Source: Typhlomys cinereus
Lineage: Eukaryota; Chordata; Mammalia; Rodentia; Platacanthomyidae
DNA: 64,000 nt
Direction of reading: 5' to 3'
NCBI GenBank assembly: GCA_023101885.1
Contig: JALPQD010000004.1
Location: 15,149,688-15,213,687 of the forward strand
A program made the translations under genes and the position numbers. Shown here piece after piece: positions 37,666-50,904 of this stretch (positions are counted from its first letter, which is position 1; every line of letters begins with the position of its first letter). Under the pieces are notes generated by a model, which saw nothing but the letters and a program-made list of their open reading frames with translations, was not told where the DNA came from and did no database searches.

Positions 37666-38329
37666 GAGAAGAAAGCTCAAACATTCCCATTTATGTATAG
37701 CTTTTGAAAAACTCTTCATTGCATCTAAATAAATTCCTCAGTGGGGGGAAAAACTGTAAATTTGCAAAAATGTAGACTGATGCAGACAACAACATTTTTT
37801 TAAAAGACATTTTAGACTTATGTTCAAAACAGGCATTGTTGGAAAACATGCATTTGTCACATATTATTCTTAGGAAAATATAGAGAAGTCAATATCTAAT
37901 AATGGAGAACTACAAGATATTTCTTACTGACACACTTAAGGTTTTATATATTGATTATGTCCCCAGCAATCATAAATGGTACTACTTTTTCATTTCCAGA
38001 GTTTTCAGCACTTTATTATTCTAACCTAGTTGCTCTAACTAGGACCTTTTAAAAGAAGTTTAAAACATTGATTAATTTGAGTTCTTCTTTTGCTCTCCAT
38101 CTTAAAATTAAAGACACCAGCTTTTTCCCATTCAGTATTGCTGTGAGATTACCATGTATGGGCTTCTCGCACATGGACATGGTGATGCACAGATATATAA
38201 AATAATCATGGTGTAAGATTGTCACAAGGTCTGTCATCTGAAGCTACATATGGAATACTATCATAGATTTAAAAAAAAAGATGGAGAAGGAAAAAAAACA
38301 CAAAAAAGGTAAAAGAAAAATGAGAAATA

Positions 38330-38545
38330 CTTCTGCTTTTATGAGAGGTAACATAATATACCATAGAGGCCTGAACCTCCACAGGAGTAGACAAATCAGA
38401 GTGAACCTTGGAATCCATAGAAGAATACAGGTAGGAGTGGGGGAGTGGGAAGGAATTGTAAAGGGAAGGAAGGGGATGGGAAGGAAAGGGAAGGGAAGGG
38501 TAGCTGGAATAAATACTTAATACGGTTGCAAAAGTAGAAAAATAA
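38330..38545 (+). mobile_element. L1 3' UTR fragment
   Basis: 'ataccatagaggcctgaacctcc', 'acaggagtagacaaatcagag' and 'ggaatccatagaag' are shared with 55,960-56,040. A (GGAAG)-rich tract at 38,460-38,505 and an A-rich tail follow. Strongly 5'-truncated. Confidence 0.6.
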
Positions 38546-39659
38546 ATTTAAAAAAATCTGGTTTTATATGGATTCAGGTAGAACATATAAGGTCACTTCA
38601 TTCCTCTGTAGTCCTAATAACAAGATTTTAAGTGACCAAATGGCAGAGAAAATAAGAACATATTGAAGACAAAGAGAATAGATGAATTTAAAGTGACAGA
38701 ATCACAGTGTTTGTATCAGGGATTCTACATGTAATTTCATACGCAAAAGAATGGTGAAATTTTAGACATCATTAATATTTGTGAGAAAATGAAAATAAAG
38801 GACAAGTGTTAATGTCAGTATTAATTGAAACAAAAATCGAGATAGATAAAGAGAAATTGAATTCCACAAATGGAAAAAAAAGTAAAGAATAGAAATAGAA
38901 AAAAAAAGAAACGGAGAAATTAATAGGTTACCAGTACATATTTCTAGAATGTGAAGTGTTTTATGTGATTTGAAAAAATGTGTTCTTCTGTTTCTTGTTT
39001 TCTTCCAGATTTATTCTGAATTCATCCTTATTTTTATATTACATGTATTCATATACACATACATATGTGTACATGTACACACACACATATAAAAAATGTA
39101 CAAGTGTTCCTGCTTTTAATAATAGTGGTTATTTCTGAAATATATACATAGCAAATCATTTCTCCCTGATGATGTATAAATATATTTTATTTATAAATAT
39201 TAAAAATAATAATATTAATAAAGTTATGTGAAATTATATATTTGTTTTCAAAATTAAAAATTTAGAAAGTCATTAAAGATTTTGTGCTAAATTCCCAAAA
39301 TATATAAATTATCTGGATTAATTATTATTTATGAGAATTAACTATTATTAATGAGAATATCAGATTAAAATATTATTCTCTAAATCCATAAATAAATATA
39401 TTAAAGTAATATCTAAAGTTTGGCTGATGCAATGTTTTACACATTTAAATGTACTTTTTAGAATACTAAAATTAAACCTCAGATGAATTAAAATAATCAT
39501 AATTTTATCTAAATTTTTATTCTCCTTTTTTCCTTTGCCCAAATAAAAATAATGCTAAATCTGAAATTGTAATCTATTAATTTTTACACTTAGGGTATGC
39601 CATACTTAGCATTTCTAGCCTTTCTGTGTTTGATGTTTGATATACTTAGTTGTTCACAT
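38546..39659. other. Very AT-rich stretch
   Basis: No gene or known repeat recognised. At 39,317-39,360 an imperfect tandem pair of about 21 bp built on 'attattaatgagaa' is visible. Confidence 0.45.
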
Positions 39660-39676
39660 CTTTCTTTCTTTCTTTC

Positions 39677-39721
<45 letters not shown>

Positions 39722-39728
39722 TTTCTTT

Positions 39729-39800
<72 letters not shown>

Positions 39801-39810
39801 TCCTCTTTTC
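39660..39810. repeat. (TTTC)n homopyrimidine tract
   Basis: 151 bp of pyrimidines only, almost all TTTC units with a few single-base slips. Open frames across it are Phe-Leu-Ser or Lys-Glu-Arg repeats and not genes. Confidence 0.95.
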
Positions 39811-41059
39811 AACTCAAAGCATGTTGAATGGTAGTCACCAAACATTATATGTGAGTATACATAGTTCATTGACTTGTAAATATGTTATCTTTATATTAAG
39901 AATCATTTAACCTGTGATTAGAATAAGGAATAGGCTACAAAACAGAATTCATAAATTACCTGAATGTCTTTATTGAGAATCACCCAGGTAGAGATGCACA
40001 ATGTGAAGATATGGCAGAGGTTGCAGCATGTTGGAGTGAGAGTGGCCATCCTTTGCTTTTTCTGCTTCTGAATGGCATATATTTTGTGGACAAGGCTCCC
40101 ATCTTGGTCTTTATTATTTCACCCTTTCAACTTCTTTGTGGTTCTCATGCCTTCCTACTAAAATGGACCCTGGTGAAATGATCTTTGTCTATTATGGAAA
40201 AGCATAAAAAATTAAGAGAAACAAACAAACAAAAAGGTTGATCACAATTTTAACTTTTCATTATGACAAAAATAAAAAGACCACTGTGTTGTCTATCTTG
40301 GTAACCGAACAGTTCTGGAATAGAAGTATTTTGTCTTTAAAGTTATACCAACTTCCCCATACACACACTAGAAAAGAAATATCATTCACTCTTTGCATAA
40401 AATAACTTAAATATAAATTCTGGGTACTACCTTATGTGCAACTGTGTACAGTTTAGAACAAGAATGAAATGGATTCTTTCACATTGACATAATCATGTAC
40501 TTTGCAGTGAGCCTTAGACCCTTGAAAAGTAAATAATTTTAGATAAAAATAAACCTTATTTGTAACTATTATCCTATATAGTATTAATTCTATTAAAATT
40601 TAGATGTGTAAATGAGTATTGGTTTTTTAAAAGTACTCCTTGTGTTTGCTAAAATATTAACAACAAAAGCACTCTACATGAATGGCTAATGCTGCTCCTT
40701 TAAGTCAAGTTATTGGATGAAAATATCTTCATGCAGGTGTGGAATTCTTCTCTATAGGATGTGTAAGATCGTGGTGGGGAATACCCCAAAGTCTCTGAAG
40801 CAACAGCCTTTAGTAACTAATCTTGTTTGTCAATCAGAGGTAGATATTAAGACACTATTTCTGAAGACTTATATACTTAAGTTGTAGAATATAGAGAATT
40901 TAATCTGGAACAGAGCTGGAATTTCCCTCCTTTTTGGCTAACTTTCATAGTGATATATAATCAGCTATGGTATGAAAATCATCAAAAGCTTTGCCCAGTT
41001 TTAGTCCTTGTGCATTGCTTTGCCAGGCAAGATGTGTTCCCTGTTTTGAATGTAACCAA
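39811..41059. other. AT-rich stretch, nothing recognised
   Basis: No element could be named. An A-rich 'aaacaaacaaacaaaa' run near 40,220 hints at a lost SINE tail. Confidence 0.4.
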
Positions 41060-41780
41060 CTGATTTTGTTTAAATTAGAGACCTGCTCTACTATATGGTG
41101 ATTATGCAGAAAATGTTAATGGCAAAGTCAGTCCTAGGGGTGGAACATGCTGTTAAAGTTATTACAAATTGTTCTCTAAATATACATGTTTGTAGACATT
41201 GATAGTGCTGCTCTTTAGCTGGGTCAGAGAAGATTGCTTTTGGCAGTGGACAAAAATGAAGACAGAAACTCAATGACTGATCAAAATGTTTACAATAAGT
41301 AACTATTGAGTGTTTATCTCTAAGTGAAATATCTATATCACCCTCCTCAAGCCCAGATGACATTATGGAAGGCAACTGAGAGATCATTTCAACCTGAGGA
41401 TGAAGAAAAGTGATGTGATATGCTTTCTTCTGGACAACACATGACTATTGCATCAATAGATTCACAGAAGTGGTACGTTGTATAAGATCTATTGAAGTCT
41501 GGTACATAAACATTCTGTTATGAATGATGGAGAGACTCAATAGGCATCATCAATCCCCAAGGACCTATAAGCTGTTAATAGTTATTGATTAAGAACAAGT
41601 CACATTTCTCAGTTCCATAGAACTATCCAAGTGACACACACCCATCCCTGCTTTCCACACATTATGTCCTTTCATGGAACTCACAGAAAAAAAAAGAGAC
41701 ATAAAAGTAAATTGGTGACTTGTGGGAAAAAGAATGGAAGGTATGAAATACAAAAGAGTTAACAAAAATAAGCAAATTTC
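41060..41780 (+). mobile_element. Old L1 3' UTR, Lx-like type
   Basis: 'ctttagctgggtcagagaag', 'cacccctcc..gccc.gatgacatt' and 'cttctggacaacacatgactattgca', then 'ctgttaatagttattg' follow the classic murine L1 3' UTR order. This is different in type from the young copies at 32, 44 and 52 kb. A 98-codon minus-strand frame lies antisense to it. Confidence 0.6.
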
Positions 41781-41879
41781 TTGCAGCTACAATTTATGTC
41801 TTTTATTATTTTCCCAGAGCTGGGAAATATGTCAAAAAACAGTAGTAATATTATAAAATTATGAGAGTTTGAGAAGCCA

Positions 41880-42240
41880 AATATTAAGACTACATGTTAC
41901 CTCAGATGTACTTTTTGCTATGTGACAAAATACTTAATCTAAACTAGTTATGGAAAGAAATATATCTTGACTCATGGTTTCAGAGAGTTTGGTATATCAT
42001 TACTCAGAGGCAAGGAGATGAATCTCAGTTCAAAGATGGAGGGCCAAGAAGCATCACTCCCTCACCCTTTTCTCCTACTCAAGACTCAGAGCATGTGATT
42101 ACATTGCTCATAGCCAGGTTGGCTTCCCTCTATAACTTCCTCTTGTTAGGAAATACCTTCACATACAGACACATATGCAATCTCCAAGGTGATTATAAAT
42201 CCAGTCTGTTTAACAATGTCGATTTACTACCATAACTTTG
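41880..42240 (-). mobile_element. MaLR-related LTR, antisense
   Basis: 'gctatgtgacaaaatactt', 'tcatggtttcagag', 'gatggagggccaagaag', 'ctccaaggtgattataaatcc' form the antisense order of rodent MaLR-type LTRs. Termini are not clean. Confidence 0.45.
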
Positions 42241-42784
42241 ATGAATGAGGGATTTATGAGAGTGAGTACATTACAGGAAAAAAATAGTTTACATCACAGC
42301 ATACAGGAAGCAGCAGCTTATATAGGAGAAATCTAGGGAAAAATTTAGCCTCCCACTCCAAGAACACACTTACAGATAGACTCTAGTTCCTGAATATTCT
42401 AATACTATTAAAAATAGACTCATCATTGGGGAAGAAATATATGAACACATGAGCTTGTGATGCACATTATCTTCACAATCTATAACTTCCTCAAAAACTG
42501 TACTTAGTAGGAGCAGCTCTTCCTTGCACAGTGACTAGTTTTGATTTAACACTAGGGTTACAGTTTTCAAGGAATCATACATTTCATATGGAATCTTGTA
42601 CTGGAGATGAACAGTTGAGAATCACAGAAGTATGTCTTAAAGATTGAGTCCTGTGGACACCTGTGATAAACTATGAATCACTATTCTCATTTTTATTTGA
42701 GAAGGAATTTTCAAAAACCTGAACACAGAATGTTTGCAGAACTTTATCTATAAAAAAACTGGTGAAGAAACCACTTCTTTTTAA

Positions 42785-43075
42785 GTGTGTGTATGTTGTG
42801 TGTGTGTATGCGTGTGTGCATGCTCATGCACATGCACATGCCAGAAGGCACATGAATGTGTGCACCTGTGGAGGCATAAGGATGATATTGGGAATCACCC
42901 TAGATTGTGCTGTCCCCTTATTGCTTTGCTCTGGCTTTACCAAGCTCCACTTTTCAGTGCTAGAATTGCAGGCTACCTCCATTTCCATATGGCGTTCTTA
43001 CATGGGATCTGAGAATATGAGTTCAGGTCCTTCGCTCCTAAAGCAAAGACCTTAAATCTTTAGTCATCTCCCCAG
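42785..43075 (-). repeat. B3-type SINE, antisense
   Basis: A GT/TG-rich left end (the tail), 'tgcacctgtggaggca', 'gctagaattgcaggc' and 'gagttcaggtccttcgctcc' lead to the head 'tagtcatctccccag'. This is the antisense B3/B2 order. The 97- and 75-codon frames are artefacts. Confidence 0.6.
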
Positions 43076-43249
43076 ACTAAGAAACTATTTCTTTACAGAA
43101 TTAATAAATTATAAATTATAGCTCATAAATAAGTTCATAAGGCTTTATTTTTCTTAATTGAATTTCTTTATTTTAGTATTGTATTTGAATACAATGAATT
43201 TAAATTTTGATCCATATTGCCAGATCATATCCACCTAACTACTCGTGCA

Positions 43250-43302
43250 TGCGCGTGTGTGTGTGCATGTGTGTGTATGTGTGTGTGTGTGTGTGTGTGT
43301 GT
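43250..43302. repeat. (GT)n microsatellite
   Basis: Interrupted GT run of about 50 bp. Confidence 0.9.
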
Positions 43303-43829
43303 CCCATTGACTTTAATGAGAGTGGGGTGAATTTTCATGAGTTAAGACAATGCTGAAATTTAAGTGTGTATTAGTGGCTACACTAATGAGAAAAGTGGTT
43401 CTTCTCCCAGCCAGCATTAGCCATCAATAGTTCCTACATAAAGGTATTGCCTTATGAGTTTTTCCCCTTCTATGATGAAATATTGAGAGGCCCAATCTGT
43501 TACAGGTCTTGGATACGATGGATATAGCTGCACTAGACATATGAGTACAATGACCCTGCAGATAATGTTTGGAGAAACATTCCTCTACTCTTTGGCTTTT
43601 ACATATTTTTTTCCTTCTTCTGTGATATTTTCTGAGATTTAGATAGATGTGGGATATATAGATATCATGTTTAGAAAGAAACACTTCGCCATCACCAATT
43701 CTCTACATATTGACCAGTTATTATTCTCTATATTTCTCACCTCCCATTCAAAAAAGACATTTATTGGTTAAAGGCTGGGAACCACAGTAATCTATGGATA
43801 TAACGATAAGTATATGGAATACTATTTCC

Positions 43830-44365
43830 TTTTTTTTCTTACTGTCTCTTTTTTCAATTTATTTTTTTTAATTTTTTTATTTTTTCCACTCATACAAAGT
43901 TGATAAGTAGTCCATTCCCCTTCCTCCCTCCTCATCTCCCTGGACCTCCCCTCCTCCCGTTTCTCCCCCCGCACCCCTGCTTTCCCCTTCCTTTCCCCCT
44001 TCCCTCCCTTTCTCCCAGTGCGCCCCCCCCATTCCTGGAGCATCCTTTAGTGTGCATGTCAAACTTCCCTCTGGGTCCTCCTCTCTGATGAGGTGTAAGA
44101 ACTCAGTTCCTAGAGCTCTTTTTTGTGTTCCCCTTTAGTATAGGAACATTATTGTGGCTGTTAATCCCTTGCCTCTAAGGATCCTAGTGCCTGTGATCCA
44201 TACTAGACTTTGGGGGTTCAATGATATGTTGGTCATTGCGCAGGTCATGCAAAGTCCTATTTTGATTACTTTGGCCCTAACTTGTATGGAGTATCTTGCA
44301 TATCGTTGCTCCTCCCCATCTTTATGCTCTTACATTCTTACAGCTCCCTCTTCTGCAAATTTTGA
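43830..44365 (-). mobile_element. 5'-truncated young-type L1, antisense, with target-site duplication
   Basis: Minus-strand L1 3' UTR related to 32,012 and 52,300: 'ccccatcctcagag'-type start at the right, C-rich stretch at 43,905-44,040 (G-rich tract read backwards) and a poly-A tail at the left. It is flanked by 'aatactatttcc' at 43,818-43,829 and 44,366-44,377, a perfect 12 bp duplication, so both ends are fixed. Only the 3' 536 bp were inserted. Confidence 0.85.
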
Positions 44366-44477
44366 AATACTATTTCCAAATAGCAAAACAACAGTAGTTT
44401 TTCATCTCTCAGGACTTATGATTTCCTTTTCCATAGGATCTTACACATGTTTTCATTGACATACAGGAATTTCCTTC

Positions 44478-45070
44478 TGAATAGTGAGCCTTTTTTTAGT
44501 CTCGTCTGAAATCATTCTGTTAGTCCCATAACATTCAAGCCACTATTGCATCAGTAGACGTATCAGGACAGAGTGGTGGTAACTGATCTGTAATAACTCA
44601 CAGCTATATAAGACTGATGATGGCTTTTCCATTTGTAGTTTGCATAGCATCTTCTCATAGGGAGGTAACTTCAATGACAGATTCAGTATTCTTTCTTTAT
44701 GCTAATAGGACGATTTCCTCTATGCTTCAGACATATTGCTCTCCATCATCTAGAATTTGTCTGGGTAGCAAATCAAGCCTTATGAACTTAATTTTTATTT
44801 AAATATTTTCTTATTTATGATTTTATTTCAGTGATAAGAGAAATTTACTAAGAATACCATGTTTCCATATTTCCATAGAATCCAACTTTAGTAGTATATC
44901 ACAATATTATGAAATGTGGAAAGTTCATGAAACCCACTTTCTAAGAGATATTAGAACAATATACAGCCCAACTTGAAAAAGAAAAAAACGAAGAGAGAAA
45001 TATGCAAATAAACTAGAAGTGAAAATATTTTCTAAAATGTACTCAACATATGCTTAATTAGTCTCTTGTG
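44478..45070 (+). mobile_element. Lx-like interspersed repeat fragment (tentative)
   Basis: 'gtctgaaatcattctgttagtccc', 'gccactattgcatcagtag', 'cacagctatataagactgatgat' and later 'atacagcccaacttgaaaaag' fall in the order of a rodent L1/Lx-associated repeat. Part of it also appears at 50,640-50,890. Confidence 0.4.
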
Positions 45071-46409
45071 GAGTAATATAACACGCATGCATATTTTCCC
45101 CTGGTAATTTAAATTAGGCAGGCAGCCAGTTTTGCTGTACTTCATGAATCTACATTTATATACTGAAGATAGATACATCCATCCATTACATCAAATGTTG
45201 AGCACTATGATGCAAAACACAGATCAGATGCAATCACTCAAAATTAAAATTTCTCCAAAGCTTACCATTCTTTCAAGTTTTCCACAACCCATAGCACCCT
45301 CCCAACATCTACTTTCATAATATTTTTAACATTTGAATTATTGCCTTTTATGATTGAACAGATGGGAGTTAAAATCATATAATAATAGTTTTCAGAGTTT
45401 AAGTTTCATGTAATTGTTAATAGGGTATGTTTCTTCAGTTATTTAAGTGAAAGATATTTTACTGAAGAAAATCAGTCTAAACACAAATGATAAAAATAGT
45501 TTTTTCGCTTCCTTGCACTTCTTGGAACTTCATGAGTTCCAGCTCTCTAGACCCTCATATCCTTGAATTTTGTTCTTTCTTTCCTATAATAAACTCTGCC
45601 CAAATCCTCAAAAAGAAAAAAAAAACTGATTTTTTTAACATTAGCCTTCATATAAGAACTATCATTCACATCTATAAGCTACTTTATATGTTCTTTGGTT
45701 AAAGCGATCAGTAACTGCACTACTCTTGAGTTGTGAGACTCAAGAAGGGTCCAACATGACCCTGAGCCAACAAAGATCACTATCCCCTCACCAATTGCAT
45801 GGCTATAGCTTTTAAAGGCTAATTAAAAGGAATCAAGTTTAAAAAAGGAGAATGGCATTACTACTTATTTAAAAAACCCTCACATGATAAACTTATGTAT
45901 TTTTAAATCTGTAGAAATTTTATGAAAATGTGGTTAAATTTTAGGATATACATTGTACTAATTGTTTCTCTTGGATATCTCTTTATTAGATCAGATATTT
46001 TAATATCTGCTTTTTAAATTTTTTAATAAATGACAATAATCATGAAAGATTATGACCTAAATGCATGTCCAATATTACTGAAAGGCTAATAATGTAAAAA
46101 AAATCTATTGGAGAAAAAATTTTGGAAGTCCTATAAGACCTGATATGAATTTGTTCAGATAAAAGTGAATGAAATGGGGAAACAAAGTAAATACTTTCCT
46201 CATTGAAGTTAATGTGGGAAACACACAAACTGGGAGAACTTGAAATAATTCGGCTGTGTGGAGAAAGTAATGTGGAGAAAGAACACAACAGTGATGGCAT
46301 GCTTCAGGGAGAGAGGGGCAGAGTAGCAAGACTGGTCTACATGACTTATTCAGGACTCAGCAAATATCCCTCAGCTTCAGTGAAGAAACTGTTCCATTGG
46401 CTTTTTAAT
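45071..46409. other. AT-rich stretch, nothing recognised
   Basis: No gene or repeat named. A short poly-A/T pair near 45,610-45,640 is the only low-complexity item. Confidence 0.4.
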
Positions 46410-46441
46410 GAAATCAACCCTAAAAAAAATTTAAAAAAAAA

Positions 46442-46728
46442 TGGGGCTGGAGAGGTGGCTCAGGGGTTAAGCCTCTGCCTTGCAGGCGGAAGGTCCTGAG
46501 TTCGGATCCTAGACCCCACGTATAGACACCCGGCGGAAGCGGGGGCGGCCTATATTTCTGGTCCTGGTAGGGCGGAGCCTGTGAATCACCAGGGCAGAGT
46601 AAACAAGGAGGAGGTGTAGGCGTCCATGGTGGTTCCTGAATTCGTCCGTGGTTCTACACACACACACACACACACACACATACATACACACATGCATACA
46701 CGCACAATTGAATAAATAATAAAAAAAA
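46442..46728 (+). repeat. Young B2-headed SINE, full length
   Basis: tRNA-like head with A box 'tggctcagggg' (46,456-46,466) and B box 'gttcggatcct' (46,500-46,510), a GC-rich body with 'gggcggagcctgtgaatcacc' and 'ccatggtggttcc', a (CA)n tail and the terminus 'attgaataaataat' plus A run. It is flanked by 'gaaatcaaccc' at 46,410-46,420 and 46,729-46,739. This is the best-defined copy of the family and can serve as reference. Transcription, if any, would be by RNA polymerase III from the internal boxes. Confidence 0.9.
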
Positions 46729-47294
46729 GAAATCAACCCAACAGAAAAAAAAGAACATAAGTGTTTCAAGCAATAAAATAGGTGAATTCTCCAGGATCAA
46801 TATACTCAGCCAAAATAGACCTAAACCAACTCAGGAAGTTAAGGGGAAATTTAAAAGAAAAATGAAATTTGAAAGATGCTATTCTAATTCTGAGGATTTT
46901 GAATTTTTCTTTCAGTTGAAAAGAATTTAAGAGGAAAAAAATCATTTAGAGGTGAGAGAAATGTTCTCTACTCATACATCTAGAGGGCAAATTTGCAGCT
47001 CCAATATTGTATCCGTTGCTCAACTTTTAGAAAAATGGCTGCTGAACAACAGGTTCTGAATGAAAAGTAAGAGGAGAGGTAGAATATATATATGCAAAAG
47101 AATGATTTCTCACATATTTTTATTATTTAATTATGAATTAATATCCATAAAATTATAGTTTATAAGAAATAAAGACAATATAATCAATAAAGTATTAATT
47201 GCTGAGAAACTGCCACTAGCGTAATTAAACACTAACATTATTAAAATTCTCCTGCTCATAACAACATTCTAATAAAAAAAGTGAAATTAATACT

Positions 47295-47410
47295 GAGAAT
47301 TTCCTGGACCTGGAGGACACTTTCACATGCTTAAAACCCAGTACTTGGGAGTTTAAGTCAGAACTGAGCGGTCTCAAGGCCAGCATAAATTATATGCAGA
47401 CCATTTCCCA
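47295..47410 (+). repeat. Diverged B1-like SINE
   Basis: 'gaggacactttcacatgctt', 'cccagtacttgggag', 'caaggccagcataaa' match B1 order. Confidence 0.5.
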
Positions 47411-50345
47411 AACTTTTCCACTAAAATCAATAATTTTTTCAGGTAAAATGTGATACATAACTGTCTGTTAATATGTAGTAAGTCTTGTGTTTCAATAGCC
47501 TTGATTATTAAATATAAATGTGTAAGGTTGAATAGTTTTACTAAAACTTTTAAATATTATTTTGAAATTTTGGAAATCATGACTAATGACAAATTTCTTT
47601 CTTATGAAAAAGATGTAACACTTTTAATCAAATAGCTACTAACACTTCAAAACAATTTAATTATTACTTATATTCTATGGTTTGTGAAACATGGAAAACA
47701 ATTCTATTCAAAAGAATGACTGCTCAGTTAAAGAAGCCAGTTCTTTGTTGGAAAATTTTACTCCATTCTCATTAATCCTGCAAATATCCTTGTTAATAGA
47801 GGAGCTGCATGAAAGACTTTCTAATTATGCTACATTCCACTAATGTACTTTAATGCTTCATTAAGACTGAGGGACGGAGCACACCTTTGACTACTCAGGT
47901 CCTGTCCTGAATAGTTGTAAAGATACTTGCACCATCTAAGCATCAGCAAAAAAGAAGTGTCATCCATGATATGCTAAGTCTGTGCCTGCAAGTAATAGAT
48001 ACGGTCATTTTCAGGAGCACTCTTTAGCATATTTAAGAACTATTTTTATCATCATATTTTATTTCAGTATTTCCATTAATGTGCGGAAACTTAAACTATA
48101 TAAACTACAAAAGATACCTGTTTAAAATTATAAAATGTATGAATAATGAAAAGATGAAAAACAATGAAATAAAGAATTATGTGGCTATTTTTACAGTTGC
48201 TATAATCACTCTAAAACATGTTTGCCATCTATAATATAGCATTTATTTTATCATTAGGAGGAAATAGCATTATCTTTCTTCTGATATTTGGCATCATGAA
48301 CAAAAATAAAATAGAAGCAAGGAAAAATAATTATAAAATTTAGTTTATAATAGAAATTCCTTTTAATAATCTCAGTGTTTTCTCCAGTCAGATGAACTGT
48401 GACTCCATGGTAAGCAGCAATCAATGAATGATGCACAATTGAGACAGTATCTAACACGGCTCTTGAAATATCTAGTAGCAGTGCAGAATGGTTTCCTTTC
48501 TGCCTTTTCTTCACCCTTGGAATGCATGTATGGTTTCTCTGTCTTTGATATACTTGATGTACTACAATTCAAGAACTAATTATTTTTTCTACTATTAATC
48601 AAACAAATGTTAATGCTTACAGTTCTCACCTAATATTTCTTTGAAGTATATTCATGCATTAAAGGAAAGATACACGAATACAGGGTCCCATGCCAGAATG
48701 GCTGAAACCTGCCTCATCGTTATTAAGAATTTCCTCTCTTCTTGTTCACATCTCATCAAGATCTTGAGATATCTGCCTTTTTCTTGAAGTTTGAGGTTTA
48801 TACACTTTGGGAAACTTTGTGCTTATGTTCTGGGAGCTGATACCATTAGGTGTTACATGATAAATTAAATCACACAGTTCAACAGCTTAAACAGTTGGAA
48901 GAATGGCCCTAAATTTTATATTTTCTCAAAGATTTGTGATTTATTTAGGACCTTCCACTGTAAGAATAATGCTATCAGTACTACTTATGGAAACACATTC
49001 TGCAATACTTATTCACAAGTAAAGTCATGAATGATGAATTCTATAATAATTAGAACCACTAGGATTACTTTGAATATACAATTTCTATTAGCAATATTTA
49101 AACACTTATAATCATGGATATTGAATTCAGGCTGCCTTGCATTGAAATTCACTTCTACCCAAAGTAGCTGTGTAAAATTCATCAATTGTGAATTATCATA
49201 AATCTTAACTGACTAGGTGGCTTGTGTAAATTAAATAACATAAAACAAGATTTGATCAGATAATTAGTATATCATGTTATCTCTAAATTAAGAAAATAAT
49301 ATGATAAATAAGGATTAAGGATACAATTAAACTTTTAATAAGGTATTAACTAACATAAATAGCTATTTTTTGATAATACGGCACCTAAAATTATACATAT
49401 TCGTTTTGCAAAAATATAGAAATGGGGACATAATTCTTGTATTTTCAAAAAAGAGGATTAAAGGTTCTAAAATGACTAATACATTGGCATTTCTACAAGT
49501 TCATTTTTAAAAATAGTTATTTCACAAGAAAGACAGCTATACATCAAACATTCATCATGCAGTGTCAAAAAAATAGGCATGTAATATAAAATGTAGAAGT
49601 TTCTTGTTAATTACAAAATAAGTCTCCTTTAAAGTTACCTGTTTTAAATCTGAATTTCTTCTTTATGCATTTTTTCTTGTTGAGTTACATGTTTTTTCTG
49701 CTGCTGAAGAAATGGTATTTAAAGATTGTTCAATAGCTAGCTAGCTTCCTTCTAATATTCAATTGAGACTCATGAATACATGAGAATGCTCACCACTATT
49801 TCTGAATTTTCTCTGCTATAATAATTGTGACCAGCTTTATAAGGACCTACTATATCTTTATCCTGTTGAATAAAATCTATGTCACTTGAAGGCAGCTCTA
49901 GATATTTTGCTATCCTGTGACCCTTTCCTATTGGAACAGCTAAATGACAGAGAATAGATTTCCCAGAATCCTTCACATCAGTGATATAAATTAGTTTTCA
50001 ACCCAGGTGTTCCTTGAAATTTCGTTGGAAGGAATAATAACCATGAATTAATTTTGTAAAGTGTTTTGTAAAGTGTCTAACAGCTGTCTGGATTTTACCA
50101 GATGATCATCATGAAACTTTACAGGAAGATGCTGGCTGTCCTGCTATTGCTCAACTTTATGTTGTAGATATCTGGCAATATAAGCAGCAGATTCTATGAC
50201 CTTGATATGTGCTAGTCTCTTTTTTAATATATTTGGTTATTTATTTTTGATAATTGCATACATGTGCAGAAAGTATTACCTTCTATTGTCACTTTCCTAA
50301 ACTGGCTGGATGCCTTCATGTCACTAATTATTCAACAAGCCCCTC
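47411..50345. other. About 2.9 kb of AT-rich DNA, nothing recognised
   Basis: No repeat family or gene found. The part at 47,700-48,000 is less AT-skewed and free of repeats. At 50,041-50,075 a 14 bp unit 'ttttgtaaagtgt' is doubled. Confidence 0.4.
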
Positions 50346-50639
50346 CCAAGTCATGTGTGTGTGAATGCACACAAGTTTGTGTGTGCCTGTGTATGTGTAT
50401 GTGTATGTATGCATGTGTTCATGTGTGTGCAGGTGGCCAAATTGGCTGTATCAATGATTGTTATGCCATTTCCAATAGAATGTGTTTCACTGTTCTCTTC
50501 TCTTTATTCTCAGCTATGACTCATCATGCGATTAATTCACTCCTCAAAAATAAAATTCAGTAGTAGCCACACCTTGTCTGAGAGGTCAGAATCATGGTAT
50601 GGTTAATGTTCAAAACAAACAACAATAACAATAAACAAA

Positions 50640-50895
50640 ACATGAATGATTTTCCTCCTCAGCAGCCTGCATAGCACACACTAGTACCATGAATGTAGGT
50701 AGCAGGGAGGAAGCTTCCAGCTCAGGTTGTGCTTGATTTCTTTATGATCTACATTCAAGGTAATCTTGAAGAACTTTCCATATAATTCTGGTGGGTAACA
50801 AAGAGCAATGACAACATCCTATATTGTTTTGAGACTCTCTGAGGTCTTTCTGACTAACAACTCAAGCAGGAGTATCACACATCTGAATTTGGATA
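50640..50895 (+). mobile_element. Lx-like interspersed repeat fragment (tentative)
   Basis: 'gcagcctgcatagcac', 'gaatgtaggtagcagggagg', 'attctggtgggtaacaaagagc', 'gacaacatcctatattgttt' correspond to the same repeat as 44,478-45,070. The L1 to the right appears to be inserted in or next to it. Confidence 0.4.
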
Positions 50896-50904
50896 TTCAT
50901 TCAA

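Noticed and set aside
39597..39910. Phe-Leu-Ser and Lys-Glu-Arg repeat proteins
   Set aside because: Translation of (TTTC)n.
41091..41387. 98-codon minus-strand frame
   Set aside because: Antisense to an old L1 3' UTR.
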